Source of the DNA: Clostridiaceae bacterium
Lineage (GTDB): Bacteria; Bacillota; Clostridia; Lachnospirales; Lachnospiraceae
NCBI GenBank assembly: GCA_910575585.1
Contig: CAJTGF010000028.1
Coordinates: forward strand, 1 to 64,000
Direction: 5' to 3'
Length of the DNA stretch: 64,000 bases
Positions 34,935 through 43,943 of the stretch are shown here, piece after piece (position 1 is the stretch's first letter; each line of letters begins with the position of its first letter). Made by a program: the position numbers and the translations under genes. The notes under the pieces were generated by a model, which did no database searches, was not told the DNA's origin, and worked only from the letters and a program-made list of their open reading frames with translations.

Positions 34935-35035
34935 AGCAAGCATAGGAAAGGGGTACCCTTTCCGTATTTCTGCCCGCCCGCGCCCTGCGGCTTGTCGGTC
35001 AGAAATTGCTTGTTGGGAAGTGTCCCAAACCCTCT
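34935..35035 (+). ncRNA. Structured leader or oriT-like element, copy 1 (before mobC)
   Basis: This is homologous to 43838-43936 in inverted orientation. It has three hairpins in order: GGAAAGGG/CCCTTTCC, a variable stem ATTTCTG/CAGAAAT, and TTGGGA/TCCCAA. The outer hairpins and ends are conserved between the two copies while the middle stem differs yet still pairs. It ends 26 bases before the mobC start. It could be a 5' leader RNA or an origin of transfer next to the relaxase genes. Confidence 0.65.
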
Positions 35036-35061
35036 ATGAGAACGGAAAGGAGTGTCAGAGC

Positions 35062-35391
35062 ATGGACGGACGGAAAAGAACGGTACAGATCAAATTCAGA
35101 GTGACGGAAGCGGAACGGGATTTAATTCTTGAAAAAATGAAGCTCGTACCCACAAGTAATATGGCGGCGTATCTGCGCAAGATTGCCATTGACGGGTACA
35201 TTATCCAAGTAGACCACACGGACATAAAGGCAATGACAGCGGAGATACAGAAAATCGGGGTGAATGTCAATCAGATTGCACGTCGCGTAAACGCGACGGG
35301 GAACGCCTACAAAGAGGATATAGAGGAAATCAAGGGGGTGCTTGCGGAAATATGGCGGTTACAAAGATTAAGCCTATTAAAAGCACTCTAA
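35062..35391 (+). CDS. MobC-like relaxosome accessory protein
   Basis: This is a basic protein of about 109 residues with a ribbon-helix-helix-like N-terminus (RTVQIKFRVTEAERDLILEKMKL) and the MobC tail (IGVNVNQIARRVNATGNAYKEDIEEIKGVLAEIWRL). MobC proteins bind at oriT and help the relaxase open the nick site. It overlaps the relaxase gene by 40 bases. The start at 35062 has AAAGGAG nine bases upstream. Confidence 0.9.
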   Translation: MDGRKRTVQIKFRVTEAERDLILEKMKLVPTSNMAAYLRKIAIDGYIIQVDHTDIKAMTAEIQKIGVNVNQIARRVNATGNAYKEDIEEIKGVLAEIWRLQRLSLLKAL

Positions 35392-36704
35392 GCCAAGCCC
35401 TTGACTATATCGAAAACCCGGATAAGACGGACGGGAAAATGCTGGTGTCCTCTTTCGGGTGCAGCTATGAAACGGCAGATATTGAGTTTGGCTATACCCT
35501 CTCGCAAGCGCGGGATAAGGGGAACAATTTAGCCTTTCACATGATACAGTCCTTTGCTCCGGGGGAAGTGGACTATCAGAAAGCCCATGAGATCGGGCGG
35601 CAGCTTGCCGACGCTGTAACCAAAGGGCAGCATGAGTATGTATTGACAACGCACATTGACAAGGGGCATATCCATAATCACATTATTTTCTGTGCGGTCA
35701 ACTTCGTAGATCATCACAAGTATGTTTCCAACAAGCGGACGTATTACGGCATACGGAACATGAATGACAAGCTGTGTCGGGATAACGGGCTTTCCGTTGT
35801 CGTTCCCGGCAAAGGCAGCAAGGGAAAGAGCTATGCAGAATACCAAGCGGAGAAAACGGGTACAAGCTGGAAAGGCAAGCTAAAGACAGCCGTTGACGCG
35901 CTCATTCCCCAAGTGTCCGATTTTGAGGAATTATTGCAGCGGTTACAGGCTGCGGGCTATGAGATCAAACCGGGGAAATATATCTCATGCCGCGCACCGG
36001 GGCAGGAACGGTTTACCCGCCTAAAAACCCTCGGCGCGAACTATACAGAGGAAGCCATAAAAGAACGGATAGCGGGCAGGCGCACTCGCGCCGCCAAAGC
36101 TCCAAAAGCAGAGCGCAGGGGCGTTAATCTTCTCATTGACATTGAGAACAGTATCAAGGCGCAGCAGAGCCGGGGCTATGAACAGTGGGCGAAAATCCAC
36201 AATCTGAAACAGGCGGCAAAGACTATGAACTTCCTCACCGAAAACAGGATTGAACAGTACGCCGATCTACTCACCCGGATAGAGGAAATTGCCACGGCAA
36301 GCGAAAAGGCAGGAGACAGCCTAAAGGAAGTGGAAAAGCGTCTTTCGGATATGGCGTTGCTGATTAAGAACGTCACTACCTACCAAAAGACAAAGCCCCT
36401 CTATGAAGCCTACTGCAAAACCCGGAATAAGGAGAAGTACCGGGCAGAGCATGAACGGGGTATTATCCTCCATGAAGCGGCGGCAAAGGCATTAAAGGCG
36501 GCGCAGATCGGCGGCAAGCTCCCCAACGTCCCCGCCCTGCAAGCAGAGTATGAAAAGCTGCAAGGGCAGAAAGAAGCTCTTTACGCCGACTATGGGAAGC
36601 TGAAAAAACAGGTACAGGAGTATGACGTTATCAAGCGGAACATAGACAGCATTTTACAGGCAGAGAAGCAGCCGGAACGGAACAGGCAGACAGAACGGGG
36701 ATAA
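35352..36704 (+). CDS. MOBP-type relaxase of the ICE
   Basis: This is a 450-residue relaxase of the VirD2/MobA class. The metal-binding histidine motif is HIDKGHIHNHI near residue 98, and the N-terminus has the conserved KIKPIKSTLSQALDYI segment. The nicking tyrosine should be in the N-terminal 30 residues (ALDYIENP). The C-terminal half is a long coiled helix region. It nicks oriT and leads the transferred strand. It runs opposite to the type IV secretion genes. It is followed by an inserted AT-rich GNAT gene. Confidence 0.92.
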   Translation: MAVTKIKPIKSTLSQALDYIENPDKTDGKMLVSSFGCSYETADIEFGYTLSQARDKGNNLAFHMIQSFAPGEVDYQKAHEIGRQLADAVTKGQHEYVLTTHIDKGHIHNHIIFCAVNFVDHHKYVSNKRTYYGIRNMNDKLCRDNGLSVVVPGKGSKGKSYAEYQAEKTGTSWKGKLKTAVDALIPQVSDFEELLQRLQAAGYEIKPGKYISCRAPGQERFTRLKTLGANYTEEAIKERIAGRRTRAAKAPKAERRGVNLLIDIENSIKAQQSRGYEQWAKIHNLKQAAKTMNFLTENRIEQYADLLTRIEEIATASEKAGDSLKEVEKRLSDMALLIKNVTTYQKTKPLYEAYCKTRNKEKYRAEHERGIILHEAAAKALKAAQIGGKLPNVPALQAEYEKLQGQKEALYADYGKLKKQVQEYDVIKRNIDSILQAEKQPERNRQTERG

Positions 36705-36770
36705 TTTCGTAAAGTTATTGTTTTTTGAATTAAGAAATCATATAATAAGAACTGGCAATTCAGAATTAGA

Positions 36771-37343
36771 CAAATCGGGATTTGTGAGGTACATCTATGG
36801 ACTACATCAGAAAAGCAAGTATGCAGGATTCTTCAAGGTTAGCAGAAATATTGATTTTTACAAAAAGAATGAATTATAGAAAAATTTTCCACAATGACAA
36901 GATTTCGTTCGGGGAAATGCAGGTCTACCCTTTGGCACAGGATTATATTGCCAATTCTGAAAAGTTGGAAAATATTTGGGTATATGATGATGAATTTGTG
37001 AAAGGAATGATTCACATAGAAGGCAGGGAGATTATAGAGCTGTATGTAGACTCTTTCTTTCAAAATGAGGGTATCGGAACAAAGTTAATTGAATTTGCCA
37101 TTCAAACGTTTAATGTTCAAAATTTGTTTGTGTTAGAAAAAAATATTAGTGCAATTCGTTTTTATCAGCGTCATGGCTTTTTGCTAACCCATGAACGACA
37201 GTTAGAGGAAGGAACGACAGAATATATAGTAAAGATGGAGCGGTAACTTCTCATTTGTTTTTTTTAAATCAACCAGACTCGCAAACGCTCCGCTTTTTGC
37301 TCGTATCCCTCGCTTATAGCTCGGTCAATTCCAAATTTGTAGG
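36771..37343 (+). repeat. Cassette-like boundary motifs flanking the GNAT gene
   Basis: The motif CAAATCGGGATTTGTGAGG (36771-36789) ends in the ribosome site of the GNAT gene. A second form, CCAAATTTGTAGG (37331-37343), lies 85 bases after its stop. The same two motif forms bound every gene of the AT-rich array at 55.2-57.1 kb, 18 kb away. Confidence 0.5.
36797..37246 (+). CDS. GNAT-family N-acetyltransferase
   Basis: This is a 149-residue GNAT. The acetyl-CoA binding loop is LYVDSFFQNEGIGTKLIEFAI, followed by FVLEKNISAIRFYQRHGF, the usual family tail. The acceptor is unknown. It is much more AT-rich than the ICE genes on both sides and has its own leader motif, so it is a later acquisition. 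A bidirectional terminator follows. Confidence 0.9.
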   Translation: MDYIRKASMQDSSRLAEILIFTKRMNYRKIFHNDKISFGEMQVYPLAQDYIANSEKLENIWVYDDEFVKGMIHIEGREIIELYVDSFFQNEGIGTKLIEFAIQTFNVQNLFVLEKNISAIRFYQRHGFLLTHERQLEEGTTEYIVKMER

Positions 37344-37355
37344 ATAAAGGAAAAC

Positions 37356-37400
37356 CGGGACGCGGCAGCTATCAGACAGCCACCGCGTCCCGATTTTTTC
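37356..37400. terminator. Bidirectional terminator
   Basis: CGGGACGCGG (37356-37365) and CCGCGTCCCG (37383-37392) form a perfect 10-bp stem, followed by ATTTTTT on the plus strand and GTTTTCC on the minus strand. It separates the GNAT gene from the convergent ICE operon. The rest of 37247-37520 has no gene. Confidence 0.85.
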
Positions 37401-37520
37401 ATGGGTGCAGAGATTGGTTTGTTACGCAATAGAACGCCATTTTCGGGGGTAAAGGTATAAATCCCTTGCCGCCTTATTTTTCCGCCCGGAAAGCCGCATA
37501 AATCAAGGCTTTTTTCGCCC

Positions 37521-37886
37521 CTATCGCGTCACATTCGCCCGCAGTTTCCTCATGCGCTCGGCGGTCTGTCTGCGGGTGATACGCTTCCGGCAGTCCGGGC
37601 AGTAAATAGCCCGGTTGGATCTGGAAGCAAAGGACGCACCGCACACGCTGCAACGGCGCATATTCCCCGTTTGGTAAATCTCGGCGTACAGCTCCTTATC
37701 TGCGGGCAGTACAGCGATACGGAACCATTTACAGAGCAGGGAATAGGAAATAAGCTGCGGACAAACGCACTCGTCCCCGTCGTCCAGCAAGATACAATTC
37801 CCATTGTCGCAGTTGCAGCACGTCCGGCGCACAAGGGTATTGACTTTCCGGCTTTGGGGCGGCGTTAGCCGCTTAATGTCGCTCAT
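37521..37886 (-). CDS. Cysteine-rich VLP-type protein
   Basis: This is a 121-residue protein with two cysteine clusters: CCNCDNGNCILLDDGDECVCPQ near residues 23-44 and CSVCGASF..YCPDCRKR near 78-100, the latter zinc-ribbon-like. The segment FRIAVLPADKELY is the conserved middle of this family, which is found in Tn1549-like elements. Its function is unknown. It is the last gene of the operon that starts with the anti-restriction fusion and overlaps the preceding stop by four bases. Confidence 0.85.
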   Translation of the reverse strand: MSDIKRLTPPQSRKVNTLVRRTCCNCDNGNCILLDDGDECVCPQLISYSLLCKWFRIAVLPADKELYAEIYQTGNMRRCSVCGASFASRSNRAIYCPDCRKRITRRQTAERMRKLRANVTR

Positions 37887-38095
37887 ACCTCGTCAGCGGG
37901 ATAAAGGGCAAGCCCCGCAAACTCCGCTTCGGTCATGTGTACCACTTTAGCAATGGTGCGGGCGGCAAAGTCCCGCATTTCCCCGTCCATAAAGGGCAGC
38001 GCGGCGTTCATAGCCACGATAAGCCCCTCCTTGCTGCCTGTCATGTAGATATTCAAAAGATTTGTTTCTTCCACTGTGAAATTGTTCATGCTCAT
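37883..38095 (-). CDS. Transposon-transfer assisting (TTRAP-like) protein
   Basis: This is a 70-residue acidic protein beginning MNNFTVEETNLLNIY, which matches the small transposon-transfer assisting family of Clostridia ICEs. The family name comes from genetic context; no biochemical role is visible. It overlaps both neighbours by four bases (ATGA), so the three genes are translationally coupled. Confidence 0.8.
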   Translation of the reverse strand: MSMNNFTVEETNLLNIYMTGSKEGLIVAMNAALPFMDGEMRDFAARTIAKVVHMTEAEFAGLALYPADEV

Positions 38096-39048
38096 ACCTC
38101 CAATCCATGATTTTTTGTTTTCACCGCCTTTTTCTTCGGGGCGGTTCTCTTTTTCTCCTGTGCAAGCTGCGCCCGGACAGAGGAGCGGGGCTTCCTTACC
38201 TCTCTGTCCCGGTTCTCGTCCTTTCCGATCAGCGCGTATGTGCCGTGCCTGTCCTTGATCTGCGAAAAGGAAAGTGTCTTATAGGGCAGCATAGAAAAAA
38301 GGCGGTCGGTGTCCTTTGTGGTAGCAATCTGCGTAAAGTAGGGGGACAGTTCCACCATGAAATGAGATTTATCCGGGCTGTTCGGGTCGCTTAACTCTTT
38401 CATTTTCCCTACAATGCGCCGTGCTTCCGTTTCGATCAGCCCGTCGCGCAATGCTGCGGTATGCGTTTCCAAGTCCCCCGGAACCGCCGATTGCTCCCGG
38501 CTGCGCCTTTCCTCCCGTAACAGGGATTGCAGGGCTTCCGGGTCATTGGGGATTGCTTCAAAGCGTTCAAACTTCCCAAGCTGCGGGTTGGGGGAAGCGT
38601 CAAAGGGTCGCGCCGCTGGCTGCTCCCGTTCCCCATGCTCATAGATAAGCATATAGTTATCAGCGGGTAATGCCTGTTCGGTGACGTGCTTATAATGCTG
38701 CTGGTAGTCCAGCTCATAGAGATTGCCCGTGATCTTCCCGTCCTGTATGCCTGTAAGCTCCACGGCATAGGCAAGTACCCTGTCGCGGGTCTGTTCCCCG
38801 TAAAACTTCCATGTGTTGTGTTCCCGCGTGTCTTTCAGAAAAGCGTCGCGCTCCTTAATACAGCACGTCCCGGACGGGCGGGAAAACCACAAAAGCCTTT
38901 TATCCCCGGCATTAGGGCTTTCTGCCGCCCGCTTTATAATCTCTTTGTCAATGTCAAAATCACTCTGATAAAAAGCGGTGTTCTGCTTCATGATCGCTTC
39001 AAGGGAAGCGGTCACGTCCACGTTTTCAAATTTATTCAGTTTCCCCAT
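38092..39048 (-). CDS. ICE accessory protein sharing a tail with the anti-restriction fusion
   Basis: This is a 318-residue protein without a firm family name. Residues 50-110 contain LLWFSRPSGTCCIKERDAFLKDTREHNTW, the middle is acidic and helical, and the last 30 residues (SVRAQLAQEKKRTAPKKK) copy the basic tail of the 1559-residue protein encoded just upstream (SIRAQLKADKERAAQKKQ). That tail could be a common binding or export signal. It starts three bases after the upstream stop codon, so the two are made together. Confidence 0.75.
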   Translation of the reverse strand: MGKLNKFENVDVTASLEAIMKQNTAFYQSDFDIDKEIIKRAAESPNAGDKRLLWFSRPSGTCCIKERDAFLKDTREHNTWKFYGEQTRDRVLAYAVELTGIQDGKITGNLYELDYQQHYKHVTEQALPADNYMLIYEHGEREQPAARPFDASPNPQLGKFERFEAIPNDPEALQSLLREERRSREQSAVPGDLETHTAALRDGLIETEARRIVGKMKELSDPNSPDKSHFMVELSPYFTQIATTKDTDRLFSMLPYKTLSFSQIKDRHGTYALIGKDENRDREVRKPRSSVRAQLAQEKKRTAPKKKAVKTKNHGLEV

Positions 39049-39050
39049 AA

Positions 39051-42000
39051 TCAGCTCCTTTCCAAGTCCTGTGACTTATTCCTTGCCTGTTTCTTCTGCG
39101 CCGCCCGTTCCTTGTCGGCTTTGAGCTGCGCCCGGATAGAGGGCTTCTTTTCAGCCTTTTTCCCCGGCTTCTTTTCCTTTCCCTGCTCCTTATCCGCTTT
39201 CAGTGCTGCGGCATATTCGGCAAGGGAGATCTGTTCGCCGCTTCTCGCCTTTGCTTCCAGCTCGTCAGCGGTAGGCGTGGGGGTGTTGTTGATGATACCG
39301 TCAAAATTGTTGTCGTTCTGCTCGATAGCGTCCTCGACGTGCTTTAAGGGGTTCGCCTTTTCCGGCTGCTCTGCGGCGACTGCAAACGCCTGTGTCCCGT
39401 TCCCCATAATGAGATACTTCCCGTCCTCCGACGTATGGTGAAGCCCGTACCCGGCTTCTTTCATCTGCTCGGCGGTCATATCGGTTACAGAAAAGCTCCC
39501 CCGTGGCGTTCTGATCTGCTCCCCGGTCATGCGGGTGTCGGGGGTAAGCTGCGGTGTCTGCTCCTGCAAAAACTCCGGCACTTCCTTATAGCCGAAACTG
39601 TCAACATAATGCGCCGTGTCCTCCCCGTTCTGATGAAGCACCACTATATCCGATACGGAAAGGCTGTGTCCCTTAAAATCTTTGGGATGGTCGATATTAA
39701 AGCGGGTATAAATATCTTCAAGGGAAGTCCCCGGCGTAAACTCTGCGGTATAGATCAGATTATAATTCGCCGCTTCCACGGAAAGCCCCGCCGCCTGTAA
39801 GCGGTCGTATGGCTCAAAATGGTAGTCCCGCATACCGTCCCCGTCCTTTAGCTGGTAAATGGAAAAGGTGTCTTTGTCCGGCTCTTTTTTGTCGGCGGTC
39901 TGCTCCGGCGCGTCCTGCCCCGGCTCGGCGGCGGTCTGCGCTTCCTGTGCCTTTGCATAAAGGTCTTTCACGTCGCCCTGTGTCAGCTCCCCGGTTTCCA
40001 GCTTCCCCAAAAGCTCCCGGCACTTCTCCGGGGTTCCCGTGTAAAGAATGTCCCCCAGCTTTGCCATGCCGTTATCCTGTGCCACATATTCCTGCAAGAG
40101 ATAGCTGTTTTCCGGGCTGTCGCTGTATGGGTTCTGCCGCACCTTGTAAAAGGTTTCCGGCGTGGAAGCGTCCCCCGGTTCCGCGCCCTGTGTTTCCTCC
40201 TGCGGCTGCTCCGGGGCGGCGGCTTTTTCTGCGGCGGCTTCCTGCCTTGCCCGTTTCTGTAACTCGGTGGGGCGTTCCCCGGTAAGGGGCTGTATGCACT
40301 TGATACAATCGGCGGCATAGATCGCATTGTCGTTTAACTGCCGCTGCCATGCTTCCGTGCTGGGCGCATAGCGGAAGCCGTTCCCTTTCAGTTCCTCCCG
40401 GATTTCCTTATCCGGCTTTTCATCAAAGAAAATCTGCAAGCGGTTATCCGCTGTATTGGCTTCCACACGTCCCCCGTCAAATTCCCAGCCCACATATCCA
40501 AGCTCTTTCCTCCGGGTAAGGGCGGTAATGCGGTTTTTTAATCTGCGGATTTCCGCGTTGTTGTTGGATAGCTGGTAGCTCTCAAAGGGTTTCGGGTTCG
40601 CCCGGTAGCTGCCGGACATGGACATTTTCAGCTTTTCGATCTGTTCCGGGGATAAGTGGGGGCAGCCGTCAAGGGTCTTATGCTTGCGGTAATAGGCGTT
40701 GACCGCTTTCATGGTTTCCTGTGCCTGTTCCAGCTTTGCAAGTTTGTTTTCCAACTTAGAAACGGCGTTGGGGTCGTCGGCACTGATACCGCCCATGCCG
40801 GTACTGCGGATTTTATCAAGCAAGCCCTGTATCTCCCGGTATTCCTCCATGTTCTTATCTGCGGCGGCGTTCTGCTTCTCCTTTTTGCGTACAGGGAAGT
40901 TGCTTCCCCCGGCGATCATGATCGACGGGACGCGGGCGGTGATCTCATAGCCTTTATTCATGTTCGCCGCCAGCTTCCGGGCGTAAGCGTCAAGCAGCCC
41001 GTCAATCTTTTCATGGAAAGAGGGGTCAACACGCTTTTTCTGCCTTGCGGCAATCTCGGCGGCTTCGTCTACATAGTGGCGGTATTCTGCCGTTGCGCTT
41101 CCGGGCTTGTAATCGGAAAAGCTGATCGCTTCCTTTGCGCGGCGGGCGGCGTTCTCGTTGATCGGGTAGTATGTAACTGTTGTTTCCGTCGGCTCCGGGG
41201 TGGAAGTCTGCGCTGCTTTTCCGGCGGGCGGCTCTGCCTGTTCCGGCGTGTCTGCTTTTTCAGAAACAGGGCTTTCCGGCTCCTGCGGCTTTTCCTGTGC
41301 TTCGGGTTCTCCCGGCTCCTGCGGTTCGGCGGTCTGTGCGGTTTCCTGCTCCGGCGCGGCGTAAGGCTCGTACCCGTTGGCGGCGTATTCTTCAACCGTC
41401 ATTCCCGCGTCTGCCGCTTCCTGTGCGATTTCCTCCTTGACGTGTTCCTTGTAGGCTTCCAGCTCCACGTCAAAATCCCTAAGCTGGGGGACGGGCGGCA
41501 AGTTATATTCGCCTTGATTGACAAGCCCCCGGCACTCGGCAACATAGGCTTGTATGGCGGTATGGTAGGCGGTTTCCGTAGGTGTCAGATCGTCCCCAGC
41601 TTGCAGGGCTTCCCCGGCGATACGTTCCATTTCGGATAAATTACAATGCAGTTTCAGATAGGGGATAAACTCATTCAGCAGCATTGCTCGGTGTTCCTTG
41701 TCGGCTTCCAGTGCTTCCCTGCCCTCGTTGCGCAAAAGGTAATTTTCCCATTCTTTATCGTTCAGATAATAGGTATGGTACTGTTCGATATGCTCCACAA
41801 GGGAACCGTCCCCGTCGCCCAAGTCCTGCCGCCCCTCGTAGTGGTCGGCTGTCCCGTTCATCACATAATCAATACGGAAAGCGGTCTTGTCGTAACCGGG
41901 GCTTGCAAGGTTCGCTTCGTCCAATTCTGCGATAAGGGTATTTGCACGGGACAGGGGGATTGTTTCGCCCTCCCGTAGCTGGCTGCTCTCGCTCCAAAGG

Positions 42001-43730
42001 ATTGTGACGGTCGGCTCTGCGGCAAGGTCGGGTGTCGGCTCTTTTTCCGCTTCCTGTGCTTTTGCGGCTTCCCGTTCTTTTTGCAGCTCCGCAAAGTGTC
42101 CGTCAATGCTGTTGATGATCTCGGCGGCGGTGGCGCGGATTGTTTCAAGGGAACTTTTCAGCTCCGCAAGCTCCCGCCCGCTGCTCCACCCGGCGACGTA
42201 CCCAAAGGAATAGTCGGACGTGTCAAGCCCGTAGTGCTGGCATACCGTATAAGCGACACTTTCCGCCTGAACCTCACGGGTGCGTCGGTCGGGTCTGTCC
42301 GGCTGTTCCTCCTGCGGGGCGTTTAAGTCAATGTCGTGCAGCTTCGCATGGGCGATCTCATGGATAGCGGTCTTTAGGTTCTGAAGCTCGCTCATTCCCT
42401 CGTCTATGGCAATGCGTTTTTCCTCCAAGTGGTAGTAGCCGTGTGCTGTCCCCTCGATCTTCTCAAAGCCCATAGGCACGGGAGAGGTCTTTTCCAGTGC
42501 GGCGAAAAAATCCTCGTATTTTTCCACGTCCCCGGTCAGCTCGTTTGCGGAAAGGCTGGGAAGCTCCCGCCCCTCGGTCTGCGACACGTCAAAAACGGCG
42601 ACGACTTTATAGGCGGGGATTTGGATTTCCTTTGTTTCCGTGACGGGCTTCCCGTCTTTGCCGATCACCGTCTTTCCCGTCTGCGGGTCTTTCTTCTCTA
42701 CCTCCTGCCGGATTTTATACGGCGACGGGGCAAGTATGCGTATGCCTTTTTCCCCGCGCATTACGTTCCGTCCAAAGTTATTTTTCCATGCGTTAAATCC
42801 GGCGATAAGGGAAGCGTCGGGCTTCTGCATGGCGATCAGCAGCGTATTGTTGAAGCTGTAATTATGGAACTTTGACATGACTTGCAGATATTCCTTGTAG
42901 CGTTCGCTGTCAAACAATTCCGTGATACCCTGCTCCAAGCGGTCTGTGATCTCTTTCAGCTTTTCAGCGGGCTTGTCGGCGGTGAGAATGATCGGGTTGA
43001 CCGGGCGCGGCGGTGGCGGGGAACCTGTCGGCGTTCCCGGCTGGGGTTCCTCCTGCTCCGGCGCGGCTTCGTCCTTTTCCAGCTTATCCGGGGCGGGACG
43101 TTCCGGCTCCGGGAAACTCATTACCTTGTATTCCTTTGGTATGTCGCTTTCGCGCCCGTTGTACCACTGTGAAAAAGTGTTGCCGTTGTTGTAGATATAG
43201 CCCTGCTCGGTAAACTGTCCCCGGTCTTTCTTTACAGCGTCCCGCCCGTATTCCTCGTACTTGAAATACTTCTTTGCTTCTTCGGGCAGCTCCAATTCGT
43301 CCAGCTCGTCAATGAGGTAATAGCCATAGTCGGCTTCGGTTCGGACAGTGGGGTATATCCAGTAACAGTCAAGGTTTTGCGCAAGGTTGATAAGGTCTTT
43401 CATGCTCCCGGCGTGTTCCCCCAGCGTTACCGCCGCCGTGAATTTATCCCGGTCGCCGTCGCCCTGCATTTCCAAGAGCTTTCCAAGATAATTCAGCTCG
43501 TCAATGGTGCTGCCCTGTACCACGGAAAGCGGCACGTCAAAAGGGTAGGCTTCTGTATTGGAAAAGCCATTGATGAAAAAATCCTGCGGGTTATCCGCTG
43601 TAATGCCGACGCTTTTCATAGCCGCGTGAAGCTGTGACCTGGTAGTCGGCATGGAAAGCCATTCGCCGCCCGGCTGCCCGGTTTCAAAGCGGCTGCGGCT
43701 GTCAATTAAAACTGAAAATGTTTCGCTCAT
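39051..43730 (-). CDS. Giant anti-restriction fusion (ArdA, ArdC-like, YodL, DUF4316 modules)
   Basis: The protein has about 1559 residues. Residues 1-165 match ArdA, a DNA mimic that blocks type I restriction enzymes (acidic, FFINGFSNTEAYPFDVPL). Residues 270-440 match the ArdC N-terminal domain (SFNNTLLIAMQKP, RGEKGIRILAP), followed by a metallopeptidase helix AIHEIAHAKLHD near 457. Long acidic Pro/Glu linkers then join conserved modules of unknown role, a YodL domain near 1287-1357 (HFEPYDRLQAAG) and a C-terminal DUF4316-like segment with a basic tail. It probably enters or acts early in the recipient to protect incoming DNA. ATG 43730 has AAAGGAG upstream. Confidence 0.85.
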   Translation of the reverse strand: MSETFSVLIDSRSRFETGQPGGEWLSMPTTRSQLHAAMKSVGITADNPQDFFINGFSNTEAYPFDVPLSVVQGSTIDELNYLGKLLEMQGDGDRDKFTAAVTLGEHAGSMKDLINLAQNLDCYWIYPTVRTEADYGYYLIDELDELELPEEAKKYFKYEEYGRDAVKKDRGQFTEQGYIYNNGNTFSQWYNGRESDIPKEYKVMSFPEPERPAPDKLEKDEAAPEQEEPQPGTPTGSPPPPRPVNPIILTADKPAEKLKEITDRLEQGITELFDSERYKEYLQVMSKFHNYSFNNTLLIAMQKPDASLIAGFNAWKNNFGRNVMRGEKGIRILAPSPYKIRQEVEKKDPQTGKTVIGKDGKPVTETKEIQIPAYKVVAVFDVSQTEGRELPSLSANELTGDVEKYEDFFAALEKTSPVPMGFEKIEGTAHGYYHLEEKRIAIDEGMSELQNLKTAIHEIAHAKLHDIDLNAPQEEQPDRPDRRTREVQAESVAYTVCQHYGLDTSDYSFGYVAGWSSGRELAELKSSLETIRATAAEIINSIDGHFAELQKEREAAKAQEAEKEPTPDLAAEPTVTILWSESSQLREGETIPLSRANTLIAELDEANLASPGYDKTAFRIDYVMNGTADHYEGRQDLGDGDGSLVEHIEQYHTYYLNDKEWENYLLRNEGREALEADKEHRAMLLNEFIPYLKLHCNLSEMERIAGEALQAGDDLTPTETAYHTAIQAYVAECRGLVNQGEYNLPPVPQLRDFDVELEAYKEHVKEEIAQEAADAGMTVEEYAANGYEPYAAPEQETAQTAEPQEPGEPEAQEKPQEPESPVSEKADTPEQAEPPAGKAAQTSTPEPTETTVTYYPINENAARRAKEAISFSDYKPGSATAEYRHYVDEAAEIAARQKKRVDPSFHEKIDGLLDAYARKLAANMNKGYEITARVPSIMIAGGSNFPVRKKEKQNAAADKNMEEYREIQGLLDKIRSTGMGGISADDPNAVSKLENKLAKLEQAQETMKAVNAYYRKHKTLDGCPHLSPEQIEKLKMSMSGSYRANPKPFESYQLSNNNAEIRRLKNRITALTRRKELGYVGWEFDGGRVEANTADNRLQIFFDEKPDKEIREELKGNGFRYAPSTEAWQRQLNDNAIYAADCIKCIQPLTGERPTELQKRARQEAAAEKAAAPEQPQEETQGAEPGDASTPETFYKVRQNPYSDSPENSYLLQEYVAQDNGMAKLGDILYTGTPEKCRELLGKLETGELTQGDVKDLYAKAQEAQTAAEPGQDAPEQTADKKEPDKDTFSIYQLKDGDGMRDYHFEPYDRLQAAGLSVEAANYNLIYTAEFTPGTSLEDIYTRFNIDHPKDFKGHSLSVSDIVVLHQNGEDTAHYVDSFGYKEVPEFLQEQTPQLTPDTRMTGEQIRTPRGSFSVTDMTAEQMKEAGYGLHHTSEDGKYLIMGNGTQAFAVAAEQPEKANPLKHVEDAIEQNDNNFDGIINNTPTPTADELEAKARSGEQISLAEYAAALKADKEQGKEKKPGKKAEKKPSIRAQLKADKERAAQKKQARNKSQDLERS

Positions 43731-43837
43731 TCGTTTTCTCCTTTCTTTTACGGCAGCGTTACGGAAGCTGCCCTTTTTATTGTTTCCCGGTATGCTGCGC
43801 TGCACCCGCGCTTTCTGCCAAGATTTTTATTTTTTCA

Positions 43838-43936
43838 AGAGGGTTTGGGACACTTCCCAACAAGCAAAATCCCCGTCCGGCGCGTCAGCGTCGAAAGGGG
43901 ATTTACGGAAAAGGGTACTCTTTTCCTATGCTTGCT
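43838..43936 (-). ncRNA. Structured leader or oriT-like element, copy 2 (before the anti-restriction gene)
   Basis: This is the inverted counterpart of 34935-35035. On the minus strand it has the same order of hairpins: GGAAAAG/CTTTTCC, a variable stem AAATCCCC/GGGGATTT, and TTGGGA/TCCCAA. The ends are identical to copy 1 over about 28 bases. It lies about 108 bases upstream of the anti-restriction start and just after the topB stop. Confidence 0.65.
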
Positions 43937-43943
43937 ACGGAAC

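Noticed and set aside
40656-41639. A 327-residue plus-strand reading frame
   Set aside because: It is antisense to the conserved anti-restriction fusion. Its Arg/Leu/Phe-rich composition comes from the GC-rich complementary strand.
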